Part shown: positions 1-9,321 of the stretch, piece after piece
How positions within the stretch are numbered: position 1 is the first letter of the stretch
How the letters are laid out: every line of letters begins with the position of its first letter
Made by a program: the position numbers and the translations under genes
Source: an uncultured Prevotella sp.
Lineage (GTDB): Bacteria; Bacteroidota; Bacteroidia; Bacteroidales; Bacteroidaceae
NCBI GenBank assembly: GCA_946186115.1
Contig: CAMHLV010000001.1
Location: 1-64,000 of the forward strand
Direction: 5' to 3'
DNA length: 64,000 bases
Notes under the pieces: model-generated
What the model was told of the DNA's origin: nothing
The model's input: only the letters and a program-made list of their open reading frames with translations
The model's database searches: none

Positions 1-1077
1 GCCAACGAACATTTTATCGTCTTTTTTGAGAGGAATGTTCGTAACGAGGATATTACGGCTATTACCTACCTGCGCAAGAAATGTCACAACGTATATATTA
101 TTCTGATTACTGACAATATGTCACCAGAGGAGCGTGACATTTACATGAAGTGCGGAATCAACGACACTATTGTTAATGACGCTTCGATTACGGAGCTGAA
201 CAAAAAAATCCAGTTTATTTCTGACCGTGAGAGTATTCTCTTTGATGAGGAGAGGCCAAAACATAGAATTCTCAAATTCCAGATTCCTCTCTGGAAGAGA
301 CTCTTCGATATTATATTCTCCGGTATAGCAATCATTATTCTCTCGCCAGTCTTCATACTTACTGCCATTGCTATAAAACTTGAAAGCAAGGGTCCGGTAT
401 TGTTTAAGTCAAAGCGCGTAGGCACAAACTACACCATCTTTGATTTCCTCAAGTTCCGCAGTATGTATATGGATGCTGAGGATCGTTTGAAAGAACTCAG
501 CAAAGAACATAATCAATACGCAGAGACACGTGAAGAAGAAGAGCTTAAGACGGTTACGGCACCATTAGGCGAACAGGCAGAGCAGGACATGCTCGACATG
601 GGGATGGAATCTATGATGATGATTGGTGATGAAGAAATAATGCTCGTAGGAGATGATTTCGTGATGGCAGAAAGCGATTTCAGCAAAAAGAAAGAAGAAG
701 AAATAAACAACGCTTTCGTTAAGATTGAGAACGACCCGCGCATTACCAAGGTGGGAAGATTCATCAGAAAATATAGCATCGACGAACTGCCGCAACTGTT
801 TAATATCCTAAAAGGCGACATGTCGATTGTTGGCAACCGTCCACTTCCGCTTTACGAGGCAGAAAAACTCACGGTTGACAGTAGCATCGACCGATTCATG
901 GCACCGGCAGGACTAACAGGATTATGGCAGGTTGAAGAACGCGGAAAGGGTGGAAACATGTCGGCTGAGGAGCGCAAGCAACTTGACATCACTTACGGAC
1001 AAACATACAACTTCATGCTAGACATGAAAATTATTTTCCGCACACTAACAGCATTCATACAAAAAGAAAACGTGTAA
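1..1077 (+). CDS. Undecaprenyl-phosphate sugar phosphotransferase (bacterial sugar transferase) with N-terminal receiver-like region; 5' end outside window
   Basis: Frame is open from base 1 (ANEHFIVFFERNVRNEDITAITYLRKK...) into the listed ORF. Motifs FKSKRVG, FLKFRSMYMDAE, NDPRITKVGRFIRKYSIDELPQLFNILKGDMSIVGNRPLP are characteristic of the sugar transferase family. Confidence 0.93.
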   Translation, partial: ANEHFIVFFERNVRNEDITAITYLRKKCHNVYIILITDNMSPEERDIYMKCGINDTIVNDASITELNKKIQFISDRESILFDEERPKHRILKFQIPLWKRLFDIIFSGIAIIILSPVFILTAIAIKLESKGPVLFKSKRVGTNYTIFDFLKFRSMYMDAEDRLKELSKEHNQYAETREEEELKTVTAPLGEQAEQDMLDMGMESMMMIGDEEIMLVGDDFVMAESDFSKKKEEEINNAFVKIENDPRITKVGRFIRKYSIDELPQLFNILKGDMSIVGNRPLPLYEAEKLTVDSSIDRFMAPAGLTGLWQVEERGKGGNMSAEERKQLDITYGQTYNFMLDMKIIFRTLTAFIQKENV

Positions 1078-1104
1078 AAGACAGAACGTAACAAAGAGTA
1101 TTTA

Positions 1105-2067
1105 ATGACCATATTAAGACGTATCATCATCATCTTTGCGGCCGTAGCAGTAAAGTTAACGGCTTACGGTCAGTTTAACAATAGCGGTATCAGTGCGGGT
1201 TTTTTTGACTCAAGCAATCAAAACTCGATTAACTTTTCTGACTTCCATCTGCCGCCATTGGCTGTACTCTTTGAGAATGCAAAACAGAATCCCAGAATTC
1301 TTTCTCTTGAAATGGCTCAAGAAATGGCCAAGGCCGAAGTAGCCAAGCAGAAACGCCACATATTCTCATACATTAAAGGCCATGCAAGCTATAGTTATGG
1401 TAAAACTGATATGTGGGGGCAAAATTCATCTGACTACAGTCCTGTTTTGCAACAGTTTCAGGGTAGCGAGCAAAGCTACTGGAATATTGGTGTAAATGTT
1501 GCAGTACCACTTGAGGACATTCTCGACCTGGCCGGCTCTGTAAAGCGTAAGCGCATTGAAGTGGCTAAGGCCATGTATGAAAAAGACAAGGAGTATGAGA
1601 ATTTGAAAAAAGAAATAGCCACCCTTTTCATCAAGATAACAAACAGCCTGGTAACATTGAAGACGGCAAGTGAGGGTTCTGCAATCTACCAGGGAGCAGG
1701 TGCATTAAATCAAGAAGAATTCCATCAGGGCAATATGACGATTGAGGATTTTGCCTATACTAAATTGCATGAGTTGTCTGTGGTAAAGGAATATCAGGTC
1801 CTTCAAACAGAAATAACGACAGATATCATCACTCTGGAACTCCTGTCACACACACCCATTCTGACAAACACCACAACGGAAATCAACCTTGACGACAAGG
1901 AGCAGAAGACGGAGAAGCAGATAAGGAAAGAGAATAAGGCTATAGAAAGGCACATCAGAAAGACGGCTGCAGCTGAAGAAAGGAAGTTCCAGAAGATGGA
2001 GGATGCAGAGCGTAAGGCTCAACAAAAGGCAGCAAAGGAGGCATCAAAAGCCTATAGTAAAAAGTAG
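1105..2067 (+). CDS. Short TolC-like outer-membrane efflux family protein
   Basis: Signal-like N-terminus; long helical segments with NIGVNVAVPLEDILDLAGSVKRKRIEVAKAMYEKDKEYENLKKEIATLFIKI resembling TolC family; lies inside an EPS operon; highly charged C-terminal tail. Confidence 0.65.
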   Translation: MTILRRIIIIFAAVAVKLTAYGQFNNSGISAGFFDSSNQNSINFSDFHLPPLAVLFENAKQNPRILSLEMAQEMAKAEVAKQKRHIFSYIKGHASYSYGKTDMWGQNSSDYSPVLQQFQGSEQSYWNIGVNVAVPLEDILDLAGSVKRKRIEVAKAMYEKDKEYENLKKEIATLFIKITNSLVTLKTASEGSAIYQGAGALNQEEFHQGNMTIEDFAYTKLHELSVVKEYQVLQTEITTDIITLELLSHTPILTNTTTEINLDDKEQKTEKQIRKENKAIERHIRKTAAAEERKFQKMEDAERKAQQKAAKEASKAYSKK

Positions 2068-2093
2068 GAAATAAACCCCAAACATAGAATGCT

Positions 2094-4277
2094 ATGGATT
2101 TGTTCAGATATATAATACGATTCTTATTCAAGATCAGGTGGTATCTCGTCGTTCTTCCGATGATAGCCCTCATTGTGGCATGGTTTATGACTCGCCACAT
2201 GGAGCGTGTATACGATACTAATACTACTATATATACGGGTATGATTACCGGATACAACATCGAGGGTGGCGTGGGAGCTGCTGGTGGTAACGCTCAGACA
2301 AACATCACCAACTTGATGCTTATTATCACAACCGACAATACCATACATGAAGTGGCACTACGCTTGTTTGCTCGTTGCATGATGTATGGCAACGCAAATA
2401 AAGACAACAACTATATTTCAGCAGAGCACTACAGGATGTTAAGTGCATCTGTTCCTGCAGAAGTCAAAGCATTAATTAATCATAACAGCGAGTCGCAGAC
2501 GTATGCTAACCTAAAGGCATACGAAAAGCCATCTCAAGACAACTACCTGTTTGGAATACTCAATTTTCACGAATATTTCGGAATCAACAGTATCACTTCG
2601 CGTCTTAAGGTACTTCAGTTGGAAAGAAGTGATATCATCGACATAGCATATTCTGCCAATGATGCAGGAATAGCATACAATACCCTTGACATTCTTAACG
2701 AGGTGTTTGCTCGTCAATACCAACAATTACGCTTTGGTGAGACCAGTAATGTCATTAAGTATTTTGAGAAAGAAGTTGCCCGACTGTTCCGCATTCTCAC
2801 AAGCGCAGAGGACGACCTTATCCGCTACAACATTTCTAAGAAAATCATCAACTACGAGGAGCAGACCAAGCAGCTTACCGTACTTGAAGCACAACAGCAG
2901 AACTTCCGCAACGATCAGCTGATGAACTATACAACAGCTAAAGCTCTGCTTGACTATCTTGAGCATCAACTGGGAAACCGAGCTCAAGTAATACGCTCAA
3001 ATCAGGAGTTCACCAATCAGGTGCGCGAAATATCACGTCTGCAATCTCGTATCTCAAATCTTAGACTGATGAGTAGCGAAGGAGGTGGTCGCAACAATGA
3101 ATCCCAAGAAGAGCTTGCAAAGGCACAACGCGAACTTCAGGTTGCCACCAACCGCGTGACAGACCTTACAAAAGACATCGAAGCATCTACCTATAGTACA
3201 GAAACAGGAGTCAAAGCAAACGACATGCTCGGCAGATGGCTTGAACAGCTCTTGCTCCTTGAAAAGACGAAGGCAGAAATGACTGCCACCGACATAATGA
3301 AGGACGATCTGGAAAAACAATATCTATATTACGCACCTATTGGAGCTACACTGGATCGTAAAGACCGACACATCAGCTTCGTCGAAGGAAACTATATGGA
3401 GATGCTGAAAGCACTTAACTCTGCACGTATGCGCCAACGCAACCTTCAGATGACAACGGCTACCCTTCGGGTCCTTAATCCTCCTATGTTCCCGCTCAAT
3501 GCCCAACCCACTAATCGTATGATGGTACTATTGGGCGCTTTCATGCTGACATTCATTCTGACGGCAATGTGGTTCTTCATGATAGAACTTCTCGACCGCA
3601 CACTGCGCGACCGATTGCGCTCAGAACGCATAACAAAGGTGCCTGTTATTGGCTGCTATCCAAAAGAGAGCAATCTTCGCTATCGACGCTTCAACAAGAC
3701 TATTGCCGATATGGCAATGAAACAGTTGAGTAAGGCACTGCTTCCTCATTTCCAGGAAGGCCAGCAGAATGTGCTCAACCTAATATCCACCGACTCTGGC
3801 AACGGAAAGAGCTATCTTGCACAGGAACTGGAGAACTACTGGATATCTATCGGACTACAAGTTCGCCGTCTGACATACGATGAGGACTTTTTGGCAGAAG
3901 ACAGCCGGTTTATCTTGGCAAAGGATATTAAGGACCTGTGCTCTGATATCCTGCCCGACGAGATAGCAATTGTGGAATATCCAAATCTCGACGAAAACTC
4001 TATTTCCCCTGCCCTGTTAAACATAGGAACTGTTAACTTGATGGTGACTCGCGCAAACCGTACATGGAAGGATATTGACCAGAAAGCACTGAAAGAGGTT
4101 CAGACAATGCTTGACGAAGAGCACAAGAAGTCACTCTACATGTATCTGACCGAGGCTAGCCGCTATGCAGTAGAAGAGTTTGTCGGACAGTTACCGCCTT
4201 ATACAAAGTTCAACAACTTTGTCTACCGCATTTCACAACTTGGTTTGACGGCAACAGAGAACGAACATGGGAAATAG
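2094..4277 (+). CDS. Wzz/GumC-type polysaccharide chain-length determinant with degenerate BY-kinase-like C-terminal domain
   Basis: N-terminal TM (WYLVVLPMIALIVAWFMT), long coiled-coil, PxxP-like second TM segment (NPPMFPLNAQPTNRMMVLLGAFMLTFILTAMWFF), then P-loop-like STDSGNGKSYLA. Confidence 0.85.
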   Translation: MDLFRYIIRFLFKIRWYLVVLPMIALIVAWFMTRHMERVYDTNTTIYTGMITGYNIEGGVGAAGGNAQTNITNLMLIITTDNTIHEVALRLFARCMMYGNANKDNNYISAEHYRMLSASVPAEVKALINHNSESQTYANLKAYEKPSQDNYLFGILNFHEYFGINSITSRLKVLQLERSDIIDIAYSANDAGIAYNTLDILNEVFARQYQQLRFGETSNVIKYFEKEVARLFRILTSAEDDLIRYNISKKIINYEEQTKQLTVLEAQQQNFRNDQLMNYTTAKALLDYLEHQLGNRAQVIRSNQEFTNQVREISRLQSRISNLRLMSSEGGGRNNESQEELAKAQRELQVATNRVTDLTKDIEASTYSTETGVKANDMLGRWLEQLLLLEKTKAEMTATDIMKDDLEKQYLYYAPIGATLDRKDRHISFVEGNYMEMLKALNSARMRQRNLQMTTATLRVLNPPMFPLNAQPTNRMMVLLGAFMLTFILTAMWFFMIELLDRTLRDRLRSERITKVPVIGCYPKESNLRYRRFNKTIADMAMKQLSKALLPHFQEGQQNVLNLISTDSGNGKSYLAQELENYWISIGLQVRRLTYDEDFLAEDSRFILAKDIKDLCSDILPDEIAIVEYPNLDENSISPALLNIGTVNLMVTRANRTWKDIDQKALKEVQTMLDEEHKKSLYMYLTEASRYAVEEFVGQLPPYTKFNNFVYRISQLGLTATENEHGK

Positions 4278-4279
4278 TT

Positions 4280-5800
4280 ATGGCAAATACTGCGTTTAAG
4301 ACATTCGCACGAGACAACGGAGGAAGAGTATCACTACTCTTTCTCCTGTTTTTACTTGCCATATATTCATTCATTACTTCGGGATTTACCATCTTTGCCA
4401 TAATATGCATGCTTCCTGTCTTGGTGTTGGCAGTCATTACAACATTCCATTACAAGATGTTTTCCTTCTGGGCGCTCATCGTCATAAATTATATCATCCA
4501 GATGAAAAACATGAGCCTGCCTATTCCGACATCTGTTCCAAACGAGATGTTTGAAATAATATTGTTGGCATTGGCTGTAATTGATGTTCAAGAAACCAAG
4601 TTTGAACGTATCGGAAATCTCATGTTTTTATCACTGATAGTATGGTGTAGTTTCTGTACTTTAGAAGTTTTGAACGACACATGCAGTATCGGTATCGATG
4701 TGGGTGCTTGGTTTACCACGGCACGCTCTATCGCTTACCAGATAATGTATGCATTTCTGGTATTCTCAATATATATATCAAATCCCAAGATTCTGACAAA
4801 GTATCTCATTGTGTGGGGATGCTTAGCGCTGTTCTCTGTATTCTGGGTATGGAAGCAGAAGAATCTCGGTTTTACGGCTGCTGAGAGCAGTTTTATAAAC
4901 GGTCGTGGCCGTTTGACACACGTACTTCAGGGCGGTTCACTTATCAGATATTTTTCTATATATGGTGATGCTGCTAACTTTGGCATCGGTGTTGCATCTA
5001 CAGCCATTGCATTCCTCGTATTTGGCATTACTAGTAAAATCAAACGACACAGATGGTTTTTTCTCATCACTGGCCTGTGCTGCACGTGGGCTATTTTCCC
5101 GTCGGGAACGCGTACTGCTATTGTATGCCTTGGAGCAGGAATAATGGCCTATGTGTTCCTTTCTAAATCTGTTAAGATTGCTGTTCCTGTGACCCTCCTG
5201 TTTGGTATCATCTTTTTCATCCTTGCCTTTACCAAAATCGGCGACGGCAATTCACAGATTCGCCGTATGCGATCTGCTTTTGACAAGAACGATGCCTCTG
5301 CCAACCAGCGCTCCATAAATCAGGAAGCCATGAAAAAGTACTTAAAAGAGGCACCATGGGGTATAGGAATGGCCGTTGGATATAAAAATGTACCTGCCAA
5401 CAATAAGTTTACTTTTATGGCAACTGTTCCCCCTGACTCTGAATACGTATTCATTTGGATACATACAGGCATTATTGGAATAACTACTTTTCTCATCTGT
5501 GTTGCCATGATGCTGTCAGGCGCATGCTGGATTGTATTGTTTAAACTCAAGAGTTCATCCTTACGTGGAATTGGTGCAGGATTCTGTTGCGCCATGGTCT
5601 CACAACAATTAGGAGGCTATGGTAACCAAGTATTGATGCAGTTTCCTAATTGTTTAGTGTTCTTTGGAGGTTTAGCTATCGTCTATGTTCTTCCATACAT
5701 GGAAACCGAGTGGGAAGCCTACGAAAGCGAGCAAATAGCTAAAGAGGAAGAAAGGAAGCGCCTGAAACTTGAGAAGAAGAAAGCTTCGAGACCAGAGTGA
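4280..5800 (+). CDS. O-antigen polymerase/ligase-like (Wzy/WaaL) polytopic membrane protein
   Basis: About 10 or more hydrophobic segments, large loop near C-terminus, position in EPS locus. Confidence 0.7.
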   Translation: MANTAFKTFARDNGGRVSLLFLLFLLAIYSFITSGFTIFAIICMLPVLVLAVITTFHYKMFSFWALIVINYIIQMKNMSLPIPTSVPNEMFEIILLALAVIDVQETKFERIGNLMFLSLIVWCSFCTLEVLNDTCSIGIDVGAWFTTARSIAYQIMYAFLVFSIYISNPKILTKYLIVWGCLALFSVFWVWKQKNLGFTAAESSFINGRGRLTHVLQGGSLIRYFSIYGDAANFGIGVASTAIAFLVFGITSKIKRHRWFFLITGLCCTWAIFPSGTRTAIVCLGAGIMAYVFLSKSVKIAVPVTLLFGIIFFILAFTKIGDGNSQIRRMRSAFDKNDASANQRSINQEAMKKYLKEAPWGIGMAVGYKNVPANNKFTFMATVPPDSEYVFIWIHTGIIGITTFLICVAMMLSGACWIVLFKLKSSSLRGIGAGFCCAMVSQQLGGYGNQVLMQFPNCLVFFGGLAIVYVLPYMETEWEAYESEQIAKEEERKRLKLEKKKASRPE

Positions 5801-5806
5801 CTGTTC

Positions 5807-7042
5807 TCAGCGTATTATCTCCTCAAATTGATAACACCAGTGATTCTGAGAATCGCGGAGGTTACCACGAGGACCATGTAATCGTCCACTCTTACCGTTT
5901 ATACCATTCACCGCATAGCGCACCTTACAACCAGATACTGGCTGCGAACAAGTTACGACTACGACGCTATCAGAGAGACTGACCTCCTGTGCAATATTCT
6001 TTCCGGAGGGTGTTACTACACTAAAACCGTAACAATCAGCCTTTCGCACTGAAACGGTATCCAATTGCAATGGAGGATCTGAAACATTGAATGACATTCT
6101 TACCTGACTCCCATCTGCAAAAACCGACAAGGGTATTAGTCCACAATAAGGTTTGGTCTTTCTTATTACTTTCAAGGCCGATGCCGCAGCAAGAGCACCA
6201 ATAGCTTGCTGACCACTACCATCAATATGAATTGCTTCACGAACAAAATCATAAGGATAAGTAGGACCGCTTGAGACAAACATGGTATCACCCCTTAGAA
6301 GTTCAACAAAGGTTTGTGGAACTGTGATCTCTCGGCACTCATAACTGTTTTCACTAAAACCATCTGCACGTGTCACAGCATTCGGCTGATAGCATATCAT
6401 CCGTACTGGCTGATTCTGGCCGGTAATGGAACGAATATCACCTTCTATGTCTTTGCGCCATTGACACAATTTCTGCTTATAGTCATATTGGGCATATTCA
6501 GTAATGTCAGACTCGCCTTGCATCCAACAAATTGCTGGAACATAAAATTGCCAATTACGTTTCTTTGCACTTTCATAGGCAATACGAATATCATTGATAA
6601 ACTTCTGATAAGCATCACTATTACGATCCAAATGCCCAATCATCGTAGCACCTCTACCACCAGGGAATATACATATTAATGTATCTTCACCCAATTCGCT
6701 GACTAGACTTTGCGCCATGCTGTAGATTGACAATTCGTTTGAACGACGGCGATAGTGAACCATGCGTTTTATCCACTCCTTTGTTGAAGACAGATCAAAA
6801 TAGCCAAAATTATAATCCATCCTTTGAGTCACTATTCTTCCGCCATAGTCCTTTCGCAACTTACTGAAGTCTGTGAGTCTCTCTGCCTCTTCGCCAAGAG
6901 CCAGACTCTGTCCATATACAGGCACACAGACCACTACGCGTGAACCGCTCAGATTATTATGTGAATCTGAATAATTATTCCATACTGCCAAAAGCAGTAG
7001 AAAGAATAGTAACGCAAAAAAAATAATCTTCTTTCGTTTCAT
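5807..7042 (-). CDS. SGNH-type carbohydrate esterase (sialate O-acetylesterase-like)
   Basis: VCVPVYGQSLALGEEAERL (GQS block I) and ICWMQGESDITEY (WxQGExD) motifs. Start refined from 7225 to ATG at 7042 (MKRKKIIFFALLFFLLLL signal anchor). Confidence 0.75.
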   Translation of the reverse strand: MKRKKIIFFALLFFLLLLAVWNNYSDSHNNLSGSRVVVCVPVYGQSLALGEEAERLTDFSKLRKDYGGRIVTQRMDYNFGYFDLSSTKEWIKRMVHYRRRSNELSIYSMAQSLVSELGEDTLICIFPGGRGATMIGHLDRNSDAYQKFINDIRIAYESAKKRNWQFYVPAICWMQGESDITEYAQYDYKQKLCQWRKDIEGDIRSITGQNQPVRMICYQPNAVTRADGFSENSYECREITVPQTFVELLRGDTMFVSSGPTYPYDFVREAIHIDGSGQQAIGALAAASALKVIRKTKPYCGLIPLSVFADGSQVRMSFNVSDPPLQLDTVSVRKADCYGFSVVTPSGKNIAQEVSLSDSVVVVTCSQPVSGCKVRYAVNGINGKSGRLHGPRGNLRDSQNHWCYQFEEIIR

Positions 7043-7142
7043 TTTTTTATTTGGCAAATATAATAAGATTCTCTGATATTTCCAAATAAAAGCATAATTT
7101 CCTTTTGCATTTCTCACGTTTTTTCGTATCTCTGCCATCGAG

Positions 7143-7227
7143 TTGGCGAAGATACTGACACTCGGCATAAAAAAAGAATGAATTCTTTTTGTTCTGCACT
7201 CGTTTTTTCGTATCTTTGCACTCAAAT
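7143..7227 (+). repeat. ~85-bp promoter-bearing dispersed repeat, copy 1
   Basis: ttggcgaagatactgacactcggcataaaaaaagaatgaattctttttgttctgcactcgttttttcgtatctttgcactcaaat; near-identical to the minus-strand copy upstream of pfp. Confidence 0.85.
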
Positions 7228-7246
7228 ATCACTACAACAGAATCCA

Positions 7247-8155
7247 ATGGATATACGAGAAGCTTGTAAGCTGTCCATTATCACCATTAATTACAACGGT
7301 CTGAACGACACCTGTGGGTTGATAGACACGTTGCCTTTAGGGGATGAGTCCTTAGAGGTAATAGTGGTGGATAATGCCTCAAAGGAAGACGAGGCATCAG
7401 TAATAGAGCAACGCTATCCAAAGGTCAGGGTTGTGCGAAGCGACAGGAACCTCGGCTTTGCAGGCGGCAATAACTTGGGAATCAAGGCAGCACGCGGCAA
7501 GTATCTTTTCTTTATTAATAATGATACATTATTATATATAGGAAATGAAAACTATGCCACCCTTCGCACATTGATTAAGAGGTTGGAAACGTCTGAAAAG
7601 ATTGGCATTGTATGTCCGAAGATAAGGTTTACATGGGGAGACAATCCCATACAATACGTCGGATATACGCCACTCTCCAAGGTTACTTTACGCAATCGTT
7701 CCATAGGTTTTGGCGAAACAGACAGGGGACAATTCGATACAGCCCACCCCACTCCATACGCTCACGGTGCTGCCATGATGGTACGGCGCGAGGCAATCCA
7801 ACAGGGAGGACTTATGCCTGAATGCTACTTCCTCTATTACGAGGAACTCGACTGGTCGCTAATGATAAGGCATGCTGGATACGAGATATGGGTTGAACCT
7901 TCAGCAACTGTTTACCACAAAGAGAGTCAGTCTACCGGACAGCATAGTCCTCTTCGTACTTTCTATATCACCCGCAATCGTCTGTTGTTTGTCAGCAGGA
8001 ATGTAAGCCGTCCTTTAAGGTATGTTTCCTATCTCTACCTTATTGGAGCTGTTGCCGTTAAAGACTGCTTGAAATATATTATTCAAAGACGTCCTCAACT
8101 AGTTGGAGCAACTGTGAGAGGTGTACTTAACTTTATAAAACAATCGGTACAATGA
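7247..8155 (+). CDS. Glycosyltransferase family 2 (rhamnosyltransferase-like)
   Basis: LSIITINYNG...VIVVDNASKEDE...NLGFAGGNNLGI...FFINNDTLL; start refined to 7247. Confidence 0.9.
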   Translation: MDIREACKLSIITINYNGLNDTCGLIDTLPLGDESLEVIVVDNASKEDEASVIEQRYPKVRVVRSDRNLGFAGGNNLGIKAARGKYLFFINNDTLLYIGNENYATLRTLIKRLETSEKIGIVCPKIRFTWGDNPIQYVGYTPLSKVTLRNRSIGFGETDRGQFDTAHPTPYAHGAAMMVRREAIQQGGLMPECYFLYYEELDWSLMIRHAGYEIWVEPSATVYHKESQSTGQHSPLRTFYITRNRLLFVSRNVSRPLRYVSYLYLIGAVAVKDCLKYIIQRRPQLVGATVRGVLNFIKQSVQ

Positions 8156-9318
8156 TACTTCAGAATTTGTTTACTTACATAGACTGGTTATTGTTTGTCC
8201 TTGTGGCCTTGACGGTGCTGTATCTTGGCTTCTATGCTTTGGCATCGTTAATAGTAAGGCATAGCGATACTCCAAAGACGAAGAGAGAAAACCGCTTTAT
8301 CATTCTCATACCATCGTACAAGGGAGGAAAAAGTCTGGAACGTACGGTAAAATCCATCTTGGGACAATCATACCCGCAACGATTGTTTGACGTCACCGTT
8401 ATCGCTGACCATGAGGATGAAATGACGCTGTTCCATCTTGCCCAACAGCCTATCACCTTGCTCACGCCAAGCTTTGAGAAGAGTTCCACGACAAAGTCGC
8501 TTCAGTTGGCTATTAACAACCTTCCGCAGTTTAAGATTTATGATACGGTGTTAATTCTTGAGGCAGGAGATGTCGTTGAAAACGAATTCCTGGAATCGAT
8601 GAACGATGCATATGAGTCGGCAGGAACAAAAGCCATCCAGGCACATAAGTTGTCGCTGAACCGCGATACCACATCAGCACGACTTGAGGCTGTTTTCGAA
8701 GAGATAAACAACTCCATCTTCCGACGTGGACACATCACCATAGGACTTTCGTCGGCCCTTGCCAGTTCTGGTATGGTATTTGATTTCAATTGGTTCAAAG
8801 AGCACATACTTGCTGCCAATCTAACATGGGAAGATAAGATGCTCGAAGCACAGCTGTTACGCGAACACATATATGTTGACTATTTCGACAAGATTCATGT
8901 TTACAATGAGAAAGTACGTAAGGCAGAAGAATTCAACCGCCAGCACCGGAATTATATACTGACGCATATTCGCACCGTGTTACGCAACTTCCGACATATG
9001 CCGATAGCATTGTTCAATCGTCAATACGACCTGTTGGACAAAATCATCCAGTGGACGCTTCTACCTCGTATGGTTATGATGGCCATCATTATCTTCATGT
9101 CGGTAGTATGCCCTGCTATATCTATTGCAGCAGCATTCAAGTGGTGGGGGTTAATCGCTGTCATTCTGTTTATTTTCGCACTGGGTACACCCGACTATCT
9201 TGTTGACGATAAATGGGACAGCACATTTATGAAACTACCAGTAATAGTATTCAGTTCACTACTGGAAAAGTTTAAGATTGGAAGAATAATCAAGGAAAAA
9301 GTAAACATCAAGCAATAA
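8152..9318 (+). CDS. Membrane glycosyltransferase family 2 paralog with altered catalytic motifs
   Basis: GT2 fold signature IILIPSYKGGKSLERTVKSILGQSYP; C-terminal TM segments; DAD replaced by EAG, QxxRW replaced by QHRNY. Confidence 0.82.
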   Translation: MILQNLFTYIDWLLFVLVALTVLYLGFYALASLIVRHSDTPKTKRENRFIILIPSYKGGKSLERTVKSILGQSYPQRLFDVTVIADHEDEMTLFHLAQQPITLLTPSFEKSSTTKSLQLAINNLPQFKIYDTVLILEAGDVVENEFLESMNDAYESAGTKAIQAHKLSLNRDTTSARLEAVFEEINNSIFRRGHITIGLSSALASSGMVFDFNWFKEHILAANLTWEDKMLEAQLLREHIYVDYFDKIHVYNEKVRKAEEFNRQHRNYILTHIRTVLRNFRHMPIALFNRQYDLLDKIIQWTLLPRMVMMAIIIFMSVVCPAISIAAAFKWWGLIAVILFIFALGTPDYLVDDKWDSTFMKLPVIVFSSLLEKFKIGRIIKEKVNIKQ

Positions 9319-9321
9319 ACT

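Noticed and set aside
6314-6679. 121-aa plus-strand ORF in the EPS locus
   Set aside because: Antisense to the SGNH esterase, which has clear catalytic motifs.
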